A stretch of DNA of 64,000 nucleotides from assembly GCF_021233435.1 (NCBI RefSeq), contig NZ_CP089468.1, positions 434,001 through 498,000 on the forward strand, read 5' to 3'. Positions 42,852 to 51,403 of this stretch are shown in pieces. The DNA is from Halobacterium noricense. Lineage in GTDB: Archaea > Halobacteriota > Halobacteria > Halobacteriales > Halobacteriaceae. A program made the position numbers and the translations under genes. The notes under the pieces are model-generated. The model ran no database searches and was not told the DNA's origin. It saw nothing but the letters and a program-made list of their open reading frames with translations. How positions within the stretch are numbered: position 1 is the first letter of the stretch; every line of letters begins with the position of its first letter.

Positions 42852-44189
42852 CTACGGCTGCTCGCGGGCCACCCGCAGAATCGCTTCTGTGAGACTCTCC
42901 ACGCCGATACTAATCGACCGCTCGTCCACGTCGAACGTGGACGTGTGGTGGCCGCCGGGGTGGTCGGTACCGACGCAGACGTAACACGCCAAGCCACCCT
43001 GTTCCTGCACGCGTTTCATGAGGAAGGTGGCGTCCTCGCTGCCGCCGAGGTCGTCGCGGTCCAGAACAGAATCGACGCCCGCCACGTCCGCGGCTTCCGC
43101 ACCGAAGACGTCGCGGAGTTCGTCGTCGCTGGTGGCGCTCGGTGCTTCGCCCTTCGTGGAGAGTTCGACCTCGCAGTCGTGCATCTCCGCGGCCGAGTGC
43201 AGCACGCGGTCGGCTTTCTCCTTCATGTAGCGCATCAGCTCGGTGGTCTCGCCGCGGACCTCGCCCTCGACGAAGGCGTCCTCGGGGATGATGTTCGTCG
43301 CGGTGCCGCCGCCCGCGCGCCCGGCGTTCACGCGCGTCGCGCCGCCGTCGTGGCGCGGAATCGCGTAGAGGTTCTGGATGGCAGTCGCCATCGCCTGCAC
43401 CGCGTTCCGGCCCTGTTCGGGGTGGGCTCCGGCGTGCGCGGGTTCGCCGTCGAACTCCGCGAGCAGGTGGCTGACCGCGAGGAAGCCGTCGATGCCCGCG
43501 ACCACCTCCCCCGTGGGGTAGTCGAGGCCGAGGTGGACCGCGTAGAGGTAGTCCACGTCGTCGAGGTGACCGCTCTCCGCGACGGCCTTCCCGCCGCCGA
43601 CGCGCTCCTCCGCGGGCTGGAAGACGACTTTGAACGTGCCCGCGAAGTCGCTGGCTGCGATTGCTTCGAGGACGCCGACGCCGATGGCAGCGTGGCCGTC
43701 GTGCCCGCAGGCGTGCATCTGCCCCTCGTGCTCGGAGCGGAACCCCTCGCTCGCGGGATGGTGGTTGCCGCTCTCGGACTCGGTGATGTGGAGCGCGTCG
43801 ATGTCCACCCGTAGCGCGACGGTCGGCCCCTCGCCGCGTTCGAGCATCGCGACGGCACCCGTGTGGCCGCCCTCCAGTCGTTCGAGAATCTCTGGGTCCG
43901 CACCCTCGTCGCGGGCGCGCTCGAACCAGTCCGCGAGTTCGTCGTCCTCGGGCACCGCCATTCGCGCCTCCGGGTCGATTGCGTCGCGGCCGACGTGGAG
44001 TGTGTCCACGCCCCCAGAACTCGGAGAGTTTTGGTGTGCAGACGAATCGCGTTGCGATTCGTCGACGCCGATTCGTCGGCACGCCTCGACGATGCGCGCG
44101 GTCGTGTAGAACTCACACCACGCCGGCTCCGGGTGGCGGTGGAGGTCCCGGCGCAGGGCCACCAGCCGCTCGGCCGTGTCAGCGCTCAT
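42852..44189 (-). CDS. M20-family amidohydrolase with a 57-nt in-frame insertion
   Basis: A 445-residue zinc-type peptidase/aminoacylase. It has HACGHDGHAAIGVGVL with the metal-binding His and Asp, FQPAEERVGGGKAV with the catalytic Glu, AVHLGLDYPTGEV, HAGAHPEQGRNAVQAM (dimerisation domain) and GTDHPGGHHTSTFDVDE. The nearest relatives hydrolyse N-acyl amino acids or related amides. Residues encoded by 44011-44067 (SQRDSSAHQNSPSSGGVD) are a two-hairpin insertion near the N-terminus, away from the metal site, and the frame remains open. The stop directly abuts that of the reductase gene. Confidence 0.92.
   Translation of the reverse strand: MSADTAERLVALRRDLHRHPEPAWCEFYTTARIVEACRRIGVDESQRDSSAHQNSPSSGGVDTLHVGRDAIDPEARMAVPEDDELADWFERARDEGADPEILERLEGGHTGAVAMLERGEGPTVALRVDIDALHITESESGNHHPASEGFRSEHEGQMHACGHDGHAAIGVGVLEAIAASDFAGTFKVVFQPAEERVGGGKAVAESGHLDDVDYLYAVHLGLDYPTGEVVAGIDGFLAVSHLLAEFDGEPAHAGAHPEQGRNAVQAMATAIQNLYAIPRHDGGATRVNAGRAGGGTATNIIPEDAFVEGEVRGETTELMRYMKEKADRVLHSAAEMHDCEVELSTKGEAPSATSDDELRDVFGAEAADVAGVDSVLDRDDLGGSEDATFLMKRVQEQGGLACYVCVGTDHPGGHHTSTFDVDERSISIGVESLTEAILRVAREQP
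44011..44067 (+). repeat. 57-nt double-hairpin element inside the M20 gene
   Basis: Stem 1 is CCAGAACTC/GAGTTTTGG (one G-T pair), stem 2 GACGAATC/GATTCGTC, and the linker is TGTGCA. It is 44 of 57 identical to 53146-53202, with two paired changes that keep base pairing. ACG stands at the left flank and at the right end. Confidence 0.85.
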
Positions 44190-44242
44190 GTCTCCGGGGA
44201 GGCGCGGCTACCACATAAACCGTCACGTCCCACGATGTAGGT

Positions 44243-44250
44243 TTTTAATA
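44243..44250 (+). promoter_or_regulatory. TATA box of the NhaC gene
   Basis: TTTTAATA lies about 30 nt before the ATG at 44277 and is preceded by no ribosome-binding site, consistent with a leaderless transcript. Confidence 0.6.
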
Positions 44251-44276
44251 CGTGCGGCGAAGTGAGGGAAACACGT

Positions 44277-45833
44277 ATGGCAACCGACGACAGCGACGTA
44301 GCGGACGAATTACACGATTCCGGCGAAGGCGGCGGCCACGACATCGAGTTCTACGGTGGCCGCATCGCGAGCGCGATGCCGCTCGTGCTTTTCGTCGCGT
44401 GGGCCATCTTCCAGAGCGGCGTCTTGCAGGTCAGCGACACGACCGGCCTCGTCATCGGCATGCTCGCGGCGCTCGTCGTGGGCATGTTCTTCACGAAGGG
44501 GTCGTGGGCGTCGTACGCCAACACCATCTTCGAAGGGATGACCCAGCGGGTCGCAGCCACCGCCATCGTCGCGTGGCTGTGGGCCGGCATGTTCGCACAA
44601 CTGCTCCAGGACGGCGGCTTCGTGCAGGGACTCGTCTGGGCCGCGGACGTGGCCAGCGTCTCCGGGCCGCTGTTCCCCGCAGTCACGTTCCTGCTCGCCG
44701 CGCTGTTCACCACCGGTATCGGTACCGGGTACGGCGGGACTATCGCGTTCACGGGGCTGTTCTACCCCGCGGGCGTGTTGCTCGGCGCGAACCCCGTGTT
44801 GCTGTTCGGTGCCATCCTCTCCGGGGCCGTCTTCGGCGACAACCTCGCCCCGGTCAGCGACACCACCATCGTCTCCGCGGTCACGCAGGACGCCGACATC
44901 GGCGGCGTCGTCGCGTCGCGGTTCAAGTACGCCATCCTCGCCGCGGTGATTGCGTTCGCCGGCTACGTCGTCGCCGGCCAGGTGATGCCGGGCTCGGACG
45001 TCGCCACGAGCGCGAGCGCGTCCCTCGACGGCCAGCCGCTCGGACTCGTCCACGTGCTATCGATGCTGACGGTCATCGGCCTCGCGGTCGCCGGCCGCCA
45101 CATCGTCGAAGCCATCTCGTGGGGCATCATCGTCGCGCTCGTGTTCAACGTCGGCTCCACCCTCCTCGCGTCGTGGGGCGTCATCGAGAGCGGGCTCCAG
45201 ACCGCGCCCGCGCTGCTGTTCCGCGCGCCCGCCAGCTCCGGGCTGGCGCAGTCCCTCGACTGGCTGCCGTTCGTGCTCACCGTCGAGGAAGGCACGGGCG
45301 TCGTGGGCAGCCTCTACGGCGGCGCGTCCGGGTTCTTCCCGCTCATCGTGCTCACGCTGCTCATCGTCGCCGGTGCCCGCATCATGATTCAGGGCGGCGG
45401 CTTCGAGGCGATTCAGGCGTTCCTCCTGAACCGCGTCGCGACGAACGTCCGCCGCGCCGAGACCACGATGGTTCTCGGCACCGCGACCGTCAACGCGATG
45501 ATTACCATCAACACCGCCGCGGAGATTGCCATCGCGCCGTACATCGCGCGCATCGGCGAGCGGTTCAACATCAACGGCTACCGGCGCGCGAACATCCTCG
45601 ACGCCAACACCAGCGCGCTCGGCTACATCTTCCCGTGGGGTGGCGGCGTGCTCGCCGGCTACGGGGCGATGCGCGGGCTCGGCGAGAACATTCCCGTGGT
45701 CAACCCCATCGACGTCTGGCCGTTCGTCTTCCACGGCTGGCTGCTCTTTTTCGTCTTCCTGGCGGCCGCCGTCACGGGGTACGGCCTGGAGTACGTTAGC
45801 GACCGCGAATCCGAGGAGGTGAGTCGCGCATGA
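44277..45833 (+). CDS. nhaC: NhaC-type Na+/H+ antiporter
   Basis: A 518-residue antiporter with about twelve helices. Characteristic stretches are TTGIGTGYGGTIAFTGLF, FGAILSGAVFGDNLAPVSDT (the acidic ion-binding helix), GGGFEAIQAFLLNRV, and the long C-terminal ALGYIFPWGGGVLAGYG. It probably exports Na+ in exchange for H+ (or exchanges a small organic anion, as some NhaC relatives do), in keeping with life in brine. A small downstream gene overlaps its stop by 4 nt (ATGA), so the two are coupled. Confidence 0.93.
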   Translation: MATDDSDVADELHDSGEGGGHDIEFYGGRIASAMPLVLFVAWAIFQSGVLQVSDTTGLVIGMLAALVVGMFFTKGSWASYANTIFEGMTQRVAATAIVAWLWAGMFAQLLQDGGFVQGLVWAADVASVSGPLFPAVTFLLAALFTTGIGTGYGGTIAFTGLFYPAGVLLGANPVLLFGAILSGAVFGDNLAPVSDTTIVSAVTQDADIGGVVASRFKYAILAAVIAFAGYVVAGQVMPGSDVATSASASLDGQPLGLVHVLSMLTVIGLAVAGRHIVEAISWGIIVALVFNVGSTLLASWGVIESGLQTAPALLFRAPASSGLAQSLDWLPFVLTVEEGTGVVGSLYGGASGFFPLIVLTLLIVAGARIMIQGGGFEAIQAFLLNRVATNVRRAETTMVLGTATVNAMITINTAAEIAIAPYIARIGERFNINGYRRANILDANTSALGYIFPWGGGVLAGYGAMRGLGENIPVVNPIDVWPFVFHGWLLFFVFLAAAVTGYGLEYVSDRESEEVSRA

Positions 45834-46093
45834 CGCTCGGCTCGTTCCTCGCGGGCGTCGGCTTCCGCACGAACACGCCGGCGTTCGAGGCCGGCGAGGA
45901 GATTACGGCGTTCGTTACCGGCGTCGAGGACGGGACGGCCGTCGCGCGCGTCGGCGACTCGAAGCTCCGCATCTCGAACGCGCCCGCCGACCCCGTCGAC
46001 ACGCTCGTGCGCCTGCGCGTCGAGGGATTCAACGAGGACACGCACGTCGGGCAGGCGGAGTACCTCGAAACCGTCGGCGAGAGCTCGTTCTAG
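45830..46093 (+). CDS. Small OB/TRAM-like beta-barrel protein
   Basis: An 87-residue protein made of short strands (AGEEITAFVTGVEDGTAVAR, VGDSKLRISNAPADPVDTLV and VRLRVEGFNE), reading like a TRAM or OB fold, which generally binds nucleic acid. I associate it with a small haloarchaeal DUF family (possibly DUF7513) without certainty. Its ATG overlaps the nhaC stop codon. A direct link to antiporter function is not apparent; the coupling could simply set its expression. Confidence 0.7.
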   Translation: MTLGSFLAGVGFRTNTPAFEAGEEITAFVTGVEDGTAVARVGDSKLRISNAPADPVDTLVRLRVEGFNEDTHVGQAEYLETVGESSF

Positions 46094-46155
46094 CTCGCCG
46101 GCGCCGTCGCTATCGCTTCTCGACGTCGTCCAGGAGAGTTAGAGAGAAATCCCAG

Positions 46156-46488
46156 CTACGAGGAACCCAGCGGCTTCACTTGCTCCAGTTCGGCCTCGAC
46201 GTGGACGCTGTCCGGGAAATTCCGCTCCATGATGTCGCGGGCGAGGTCGTCGTGGCCGTACAGTTCGATGCGGCGGCGGTAGACCGTGTAGTGCCACGCG
46301 CCGGTCTTCTCGTCGTCGCGGCCGCCGAGGCAGCTGTACAGCGGGACGGACTGCTCGTCCGGGCTGTCCGAGTGCGGGCCTTTCATTTCCGCGCCCTTTC
46401 GACGGCACGTCGCCTTGATGTCGGCGACGACGCCGTCGAGGGCGGCTCGGTCGCCGCTCTTCAGCGAGAGTTTTGTGACGAAGGTCAT
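46156..46488 (-). CDS. uS10/mL48-family protein
   Basis: A 110-residue protein that resembles ribosomal protein uS10 (TFVTKLSLKSGDRAALDGVV, VYRRRIELYGHDDLARDIME). It is a paralogue rather than the ribosomal uS10 itself, because the central region (RRKGAEMKGPHSDSPDEQSV) is different and it is not in a ribosomal operon. Such paralogues are found in haloarchaea and are of unknown role; RNA binding is likely. The ATG is at 46486-46488. Confidence 0.8.
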   Translation of the reverse strand: MTFVTKLSLKSGDRAALDGVVADIKATCRRKGAEMKGPHSDSPDEQSVPLYSCLGGRDDEKTGAWHYTVYRRRIELYGHDDLARDIMERNFPDSVHVEAELEQVKPLGSS

Positions 46489-46613
46489 AGCTGGGGGTGC
46501 TGTACGAACGCACACGCTCCACCGTGAAAAAGCGTGTGTTTAGCGGGCTGGCGCGTGCCAGTCACCCACCCACTCCGACATTCTCTTAACTGGTCGTCCA
46601 CTACTTCGTGTTA

Positions 46614-47045
46614 ATGACGGTCGAAGCGACCAGCGCCGGAGCCATCTTGTTCCGCGACACGCGGGACCGGCGCGAATACCTCCTCCTGAAGAGCCGGCCC
46701 GGGGACTGGGAGTTCCCGAAGGGCGGCGTGGAGGGGGACGAAGAGCTCCAGCAGACGGCTATCAGAGAGGTACAGGAGGAAGCCGGCATCGAGGATTTCC
46801 GGCTCTTGGACGGCTTCCGAGACGACTACGACTACGTGTTCGAGGCAAACGGCACTCGCATCCACAAGACGGTCCACCTGTTCGTCGCGAAGTCCTTCGA
46901 GGCGAGCGCCGAACTGTCGAACGAACACTCGGACCTGCAGTGGCGCGACTACGAGCAGGCCATTAACACGATTACGCAGGACGGCCCGCGGGACATCCTC
47001 CGGGACGCCCACGAGTTCATCGACCAGCAACTCGAAGAAGCCTGA
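46614..47045 (+). CDS. NUDIX hydrolase (diadenosine tetraphosphatase type)
   Basis: A 143-residue NUDIX protein. The catalytic box GGVEGDEELQQTAIREVQEE, followed by AGI, fits the GX5EX7REUXEEXGU pattern. SAGAILFRDTRDRREYLLL and RPGDWEFPKGG are typical of asymmetric Ap4A hydrolases, which remove toxic or signalling dinucleotides. CTTAAC at about 46585-46590 sits 27 nt before the ATG at 46614. An upstream ATG at 46608 is possible but does not fit the promoter as well. Confidence 0.92.
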   Translation: MTVEATSAGAILFRDTRDRREYLLLKSRPGDWEFPKGGVEGDEELQQTAIREVQEEAGIEDFRLLDGFRDDYDYVFEANGTRIHKTVHLFVAKSFEASAELSNEHSDLQWRDYEQAINTITQDGPRDILRDAHEFIDQQLEEA

Positions 47046-47145
47046 CCGGTCTCCCACCGGTCGCTATTTTACTGCCCCGTAGCGGTGCTTCTCTCCCGAC
47101 GGGATCAGCGAAAGACGTAGGAGGACGAGCGGCCTCACCCCTCTC

Positions 47146-48162
47146 GTGGTCGACTCCGAGTTCGCGTTCGAACTCCGCGTCTGCGCGTGGGCCGAACACC
47201 ACTGGCACCCCGACGGCGAGCGCCCCTGCATCGTCGCGCGCCAGCTCGGCACGAAGCGGCGGCGCTGGGACACCGTCGTCGTGGAGGTCGACCCCGAAGC
47301 GCTGGCGGCGCGCGCGAACTTCGGCACCGACCGACTCGACTCGGACCTCCTGCACGTCGTCCGGAACGCACCCGAGGACTGGCAGTACTACCGGGACGCG
47401 CTCCCGCACCCCGGCTACCCGTGGCGCTACGTCCGCGAGGCAATCCACGAGGCCGCCGACCGCGGCGTCGTGGAGACGCGGCGGAACGGGAACAAGATAG
47501 AACTCAAGCGGAAGTGGCCGTACCCCGACTGGGTCGAGCGCATCGTCGCAATCGAGAACAAGCCCGACCTCGACGCCGCCGCGGCGGACGCGCTCGCCGA
47601 CCAACTGGAGCGCGACGTGGCGCTCGGACTCGCCGACGAGGTGTGGCTGGCGACCGAGTCCAGCGACGAGCGCGGCACCGAGCGCGCGCTGTTCGCGGAG
47701 ATGCCAGTCGAAGCTGGCGTCCTCACGTTCGCGGACGGCGAGGCGTCGGTTGCGTGGCACCCGCGGTCGCTCTCTCCCGACGGCGTCGGCACCAGAATCA
47801 CCGAGCGGCCCGCCGGCAGCGAGTTCGACCAGTCGCCCGCGAGCTTCGAGTACGTCGACGCCGACTGGAAGGCCGACAAGCGACTCGCTATCGCCGAACG
47901 CGCGTACGAACGGGGCTGGCGGTCGTACCTCGACACGATGCGGCCGGACTGCCGGCACTTCGCGGTCCAGCGAGACGCACATGGTTACGTGCCGTACTGC
48001 GCAGCGAAGGGCCGCGAACAGACGGCCGCGGAGTGCTCGGGATCGTGTCCCGAGTACGAGCCCGAGCCACCCACGTGGCGACAGGGCGGGTGGCCAATCG
48101 AGGGTGGGCCGGGCGCGACGATTCGGCGCATCCTCGACGAACGCCGGCAGCGAGAGCGGTAG
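47146..48162 (+). CDS. DUF5787-like protein, possible nuclease fold
   Basis: A 338-residue protein of a haloarchaeal family I associate with DUF5787. The N-terminus SEFAFELRVCAWAEHHW and a later VERIVAIENKPDLDAA with separated acidic residues and a lysine resemble the core of PD-(D/E)xK nucleases; this is a weak inference. The C-terminus has four cysteines (DCRHFAV...YC...CSGSCPEYEP) likely to bind a metal. The start is GTG at 47146 (MVDSEFAF). It is a single-gene unit after the NUDIX gene, 100 nt apart. Confidence 0.72.
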   Translation: MVDSEFAFELRVCAWAEHHWHPDGERPCIVARQLGTKRRRWDTVVVEVDPEALAARANFGTDRLDSDLLHVVRNAPEDWQYYRDALPHPGYPWRYVREAIHEAADRGVVETRRNGNKIELKRKWPYPDWVERIVAIENKPDLDAAAADALADQLERDVALGLADEVWLATESSDERGTERALFAEMPVEAGVLTFADGEASVAWHPRSLSPDGVGTRITERPAGSEFDQSPASFEYVDADWKADKRLAIAERAYERGWRSYLDTMRPDCRHFAVQRDAHGYVPYCAAKGREQTAAECSGSCPEYEPEPPTWRQGGWPIEGGPGATIRRILDERRQRER

Positions 48163-48195
48163 CTGGTCGGGTTCGTCTCGGACGTCGGAGGGGCG

Positions 48196-48333
48196 CTACT
48201 GGACGAGTTCGAACTCGATGACGTGTTCGTCGCCGTACGTCGCCTGGTGTTCGTCGCGGAATTCGAAGACGTCGTCTAACGCCTCCATCTCGCGCGTGAA
48301 ACTACACAGTGTGCAGGTCACCGTGTAGGGCAT
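48196..48333 (-). CDS. 45-residue CxxC microprotein
   Basis: A short frame MPYTVTCTLCSFTREMEALD with a single CxxC followed by a helix and ending in EHVIEFELVQ. The composition is that of haloarchaeal proteins, and an alpha-helical His (DEHQ, DEHV) could complete a metal site. It lies convergent with the DUF5787-like gene, 33 nt past its stop. No promoter is obvious. Confidence 0.6.
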   Translation of the reverse strand: MPYTVTCTLCSFTREMEALDDVFEFRDEHQATYGDEHVIEFELVQ

Positions 48334-48429
48334 GGAAAACCACTACTCGAAGATACGGTCTCCAGATGGATAGTGTCCCACATTTACCACATAATCAACA
48401 GCGACAGTCGGCACGAGCGGCCGGCAGCG

Positions 48430-48942
48430 TCAGGCTTCCGAGGCGGCGGACTGCTCGTCGTCGCGCTCCGCGATGTTCACGTCCTCGCGCGGGACCGCGA
48501 GCTTGTACGTCGGGACGGTGCGGTGTTCGACGGTCACGATGCCCTTGCGCTTGAGCGTCTGGAGCGCGCGCCGAACGTCCGCCGATTCGAGGTCGGGCAC
48601 GTCGAACTCGTCGCGGACCGCGTGCAGCACCGAGACGACGCTCTCGGCGCGCTCGTCCGGGCCGGCGATGACCGCGAACACGCGGCGCTCGTTCTCGGAC
48701 ATGTGGACGGCGGGTGCCTCGCCGCTCTCGGGCGCTTTCCCGACGAGTTCGGCGGCCTCCGCGGTCGCGCGAATCAGGCTGTTCTCGTCGCGGTAGTAGT
48801 AGTCCCGCAGCTCCGACTCGAGGTACTGGTGGACGTCGCTGCCGCTTTCCACGTCCCAGCGGTCCTGGAGCACGCCGTTTTTCGTCGGCTGGAGTTCCAC
48901 GATGTCCGCCAGCCGCTCGCGGTCCTCCTCGGAGAGGGTCAT
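48430..48942 (-). CDS. DUF5797-like winged-helix protein
   Basis: A 170-residue protein. The N-terminal LADIVELQPTKNGVLQDRW and SDVHQYLESELRDYYYRDEN match a conserved haloarchaeal family I associate with DUF5797. Residues 85-150 look like a winged helix (MSENERRVFAVIAGP, ADVRRALQTLKRKGIVTVEH). A role in transcription is plausible. Its ATG is at 48940-48942, 79 nt from the divergent enoyl-CoA hydratase gene, which it could regulate. Confidence 0.78.
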   Translation of the reverse strand: MTLSEEDRERLADIVELQPTKNGVLQDRWDVESGSDVHQYLESELRDYYYRDENSLIRATAEAAELVGKAPESGEAPAVHMSENERRVFAVIAGPDERAESVVSVLHAVRDEFDVPDLESADVRRALQTLKRKGIVTVEHRTVPTYKLAVPREDVNIAERDDEQSAASEA

Positions 48943-49021
48943 GGAAGTCGGTACTCAGCGCCAGTATTTCGGGCTTGCGAAGACCCCGGCCATTATTTGC
49001 GCCGTCCACGTCCACACGCGC

Positions 49022-49792
49022 ATGGCAGACACAGTCCGCTCCGAGTTCGAGGACGGCGTCGCGACCGTCACCGTCGACCGCCCCGAGAGCCTGAACGCGC
49101 TCAACGTCGAGACGCTGCACGCACTCCACGACGCCGTCGAGGAGGCCGAACGGCGGGACGCTCGCGTGCTCGTGCTCACGGGTGCCGGCGACGACGCGTT
49201 CGTCGCGGGCGCGGACATCGCCCACATGGCCGAGATGGACTCTCAGGAAGCCCACGAGTACGCCGAACTCGGTCACGACCTCGCGGACGCCATCGAGTCG
49301 TTCCCCGTGCCGGTCGTCGCCGCCATCAACGGCTACGCGTTCGGCGGCGGGATGGAGCTCGCGCTCGCCTGCGACCTCCGCGTCGCCAGCGAGACCGCCG
49401 TGCTGGGGCAGACCGAAATCGACCTCGGCATCATCCCGGGCTGGGGCGCGACCCAGCGGCTGCCCCAGCTCGTCGGCGACGAGACCGCGCGCCGCCTCGT
49501 CTACTTCGGCGACCGTCTCGACGCCACCGACGCCTACGAGGAAGGCCTCGTCGGCGAAGTCGTCGCACACGACGAGCTCGACGACCACGTCGCCGAGCTC
49601 GCGGCCGACCTCGCGACCAAGTCACAGACGGCGCTCAGCGCCGCCAAGGACGCTATCAACCAGAGCCACGAGACGCCACTCGACGCCGGGCTGGAGTACG
49701 AACGCCGGACGTGGGCGAGCCTGTTCGGGAGCCACGACCAGCGCGAAGGCATGCAAGCGTTCCTCGACGACCGCGAACCGGACTTCGAGTAG
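49022..49792 (+). CDS. Enoyl-CoA hydratase/isomerase family protein
   Basis: A 256-residue crotonase-fold enzyme. FVAGADIAHMAEMD supplies the first oxyanion-hole residues, AINGYAFGGGMELALACDLR the second, and TEIDLGIIPGWGATQRLPQL (in parts) holds the catalytic glutamate. The overall length and the C-terminal LFGSHDQREGMQAFLDDRE are those of enoyl-CoA hydratases (crotonases) acting on 3-hydroxyacyl or enoyl thioesters. No beta-oxidation partners lie nearby, so its pathway is not fixed. Confidence 0.93.
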   Translation: MADTVRSEFEDGVATVTVDRPESLNALNVETLHALHDAVEEAERRDARVLVLTGAGDDAFVAGADIAHMAEMDSQEAHEYAELGHDLADAIESFPVPVVAAINGYAFGGGMELALACDLRVASETAVLGQTEIDLGIIPGWGATQRLPQLVGDETARRLVYFGDRLDATDAYEEGLVGEVVAHDELDDHVAELAADLATKSQTALSAAKDAINQSHETPLDAGLEYERRTWASLFGSHDQREGMQAFLDDREPDFE

Positions 49793-49841
49793 TCCAATTA
49801 GAGGGGCAACAGTTAGGGACGTATGCCTGGTACGGTCCAGC

Positions 49842-50099
49842 ATGGCACCCGACGTGAAACTCAACGAGCTCCGGGCGGAACTCGACTCGCTCACCTACCC
49901 CGCGACCCGCGAGGACGTCCTCGCGGAGTTCGACGACGTTGTGTTGCGGTACGCGGACGGCGAAGAACGCCTCGGGGACGTCGTCGGCCGCGTCACCGAG
50001 GACGTGTTCGTCAGCCCCGACGACCTCGAAGCCGCCCTCTACAACAACCTCCCGACGGAAGCCGTCGGCGAATCCGGCCAATCGGAGGGCGACGGGTGA
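49842..50099 (+). CDS. Small DUF5789-type protein
   Basis: An 85-residue acidic protein (MAPDVKLNELRAELDSLTYP) with two predicted helices and a final region DDLEAALYNNLPTEAVGES. This resembles the haloarchaeal family I associate with DUF5789 (compare LRAELDSLTYPATREDVL with other members). Function unknown. It precedes the transcription factor S gene by 38 nt on the same strand, but tfs has its own promoter. Confidence 0.7.
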   Translation: MAPDVKLNELRAELDSLTYPATREDVLAEFDDVVLRYADGEERLGDVVGRVTEDVFVSPDDLEAALYNNLPTEAVGESGQSEGDG

Positions 50100-50137
50100 A
50101 ACAAGGGGCTTAACTTACACGACGGCGTTCACGTCGT

Positions 50138-50452
50138 ATGGAGTTCTGCGACGAGTGCGGCTCGATGATGAAAGCGGAGGACGGCCTCTGGGTCTGCGGC
50201 GGCTGCGGGAACAAACAGCCCAAAGACCCCGACGCCTCCTTCGTCGTCACCGAAGGGCAGGAAGAGACCGAAATCGTCGACGTCAGCGACGCCCAGGACC
50301 GTGGGCTCCCGACGACGGAAGTGGTCTGCCCGAACTGTGAGAACGACACCGCTCACTGGTACATGCAGCAGATTCGGTCCGCCGACGAATCCGAGACGCG
50401 TTTCTTCATCTGCACGGAGTGCGAGCAGCGCTGGCGCGAAGACGACAACTAG
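50138..50452 (+). CDS. tfs: Transcription factor S (TFIIS-like RNA cleavage factor)
   Basis: A 104-residue factor that rescues arrested RNA polymerase by stimulating cleavage of the transcript. The N-terminal zinc ribbon is FCDECGSMMKAEDGLWVCGGCG; the C-terminal ribbon has CPNCENDTAHWYMQQIRSADE (in parts), with the acidic DE pair that reaches the active site, then FFICTECEQRWRED. Both knuckles are intact. CTTAAC near 50108 lies 27 nt before the ATG, so transcription is leaderless. A strong hairpin follows the gene. Confidence 0.96.
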   Translation: MEFCDECGSMMKAEDGLWVCGGCGNKQPKDPDASFVVTEGQEETEIVDVSDAQDRGLPTTEVVCPNCENDTAHWYMQQIRSADESETRFFICTECEQRWREDDN

Positions 50453-50464
50453 AACGTACCTTTT

Positions 50465-50510
50465 TACTATGGGGGTGCGCCTGGGCACCCCCATAGTAAA
50501 AATCTACGCT
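50465..50510 (+). terminator. 17-bp stem after tfs
   Basis: TTTTTACTATGGGGGTG and CACCCCCATAGTAAAAA pair perfectly around CGCCTGGG, and the stem begins and ends with T/A runs, the most terminator-like structure in the window. It starts about 10 nt past the tfs stop. Edges are accurate to a few nt. Confidence 0.75.
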
Positions 50511-50542
50511 AAAAACGTCCTGCGCTCACTCCGTTCGCGCAG
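50504..50542 (-). repeat. 39-nt dispersed repeat, copy 2
   Basis: Exact reverse complement of 27799-27837. The gap 50453-50683 also has CGCGCGGC-GGA-GCCGCGCG near 50548-50566. Nothing in the gap looks coding. Confidence 0.9.
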
Positions 50543-50683
50543 TGAAACGCGCGGCGGAGCCGCGCGTATGCTCGCTAATTTTAAATACCGAAGCGCGACC
50601 AGCGACGGCCATGCAGTAATCGAGCGCGGGACGGTGGATGCAGCGAGGCGGCGAGCCGTCCCCGAGAACGAGCCGCCGGACAG

Positions 50684-51403
50684 CTACGGATTCCGCGCGA
50701 ACGTCAAGTAGCCGGTGTGGCCGACGCCCGCCGTCGATGGCCGCGAGCCGCGCTCGTCGAGGTCCATCTCCCGCTGAATCGTCTCTATCGTCTCCACGTT
50801 CGCCAGGCCTGCGTCCTCGGCGGCGAGGTTGACCTCGCGTGCGTCCTCCACGAACGGCGAGTAGACGGCGGCGTAGCCGCCCGAGACCAGCAGGTCGTCC
50901 GCGCGCTCGACGACCGTCGGCGCGTTCGCGGTGTCCAAGGTCAGCAGGTCGAACGCCGCGAGGTCGTCGAGGTGGTCGGTCACGTCGCCCGTGCGAACGT
51001 CGACCGTGTCCGCGACTTCCGCGAGTTCCATGTTCTCCCGCGCGACCTCCGCGAACTCCGGGTCGCGCTCGTAGGTCACGACGTCCGCACCCAGTCGTCC
51101 GAGGTAGGCGGCGAGCACCCCGGTGCCGGTGCCGGCGTCGAGCACACGGTCGCCCCGCGACGCGCCCGTGTGGCCGACGACCAGCCCGATGTCCTTGGGC
51201 ATCATCGGTGCGCCCGTCCGGTCGAGGTGGTTGAACAGGTCCGGGCCGCGAAGCTCCCGGACGGTGAACGGCTCGCCGAGATGCGTCTCCACCGTCTCAC
51301 CGGGTTCGACGCTCTCGGGGACGTCGATGACGCCGAGGTCGGTGTGGACTTCGTCGCCCGGTGCAGCGAGGAACTCTCTGTCCTCCCGAACGAGCAGAAT
51401 CAC
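50684..51403 (-). CDS. trmI: tRNA (adenine-N1)-methyltransferase TrmI type
   Basis: A 239-residue SAM-dependent methyltransferase that forms m1A in the T-loop (or at position 57/58) of tRNA. It has a small N-terminal beta domain ([19 protein letters not shown]), [18 protein letters not shown], the SAM-binding loop [16 protein letters not shown] and [16 protein letters not shown], then [13 protein letters not shown]. The end ([12 protein letters not shown]) is that of the family. Its start overlaps the NAC gene stop by 4 nt, so both are translated from one message. Confidence 0.93.
   Translation of the reverse strand: MILLVREDREFLAAPGDEVHTDLGVIDVPESVEPGETVETHLGEPFTVRELRGPDLFNHLDRTGAPMMPKDIGLVVGHTGASRGDRVLDAGTGTGVLAAYLGRLGADVVTYERDPEFAEVARENMELAEVADTVDVRTGDVTDHLDDLAAFDLLTLDTANAPTVVERADDLLVSGGYAAVYSPFVEDAREVNLAAEDAGLANVETIETIQREMDLDERGSRPSTAGVGHTGYLTFARNP

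Noticed and set aside
50584-50683. A small gene between tfs and trmI
   Set aside because: The only frames are short and Arg/Ser-rich and overlap hairpins; no promoter or cysteine/acidic pattern supports coding.
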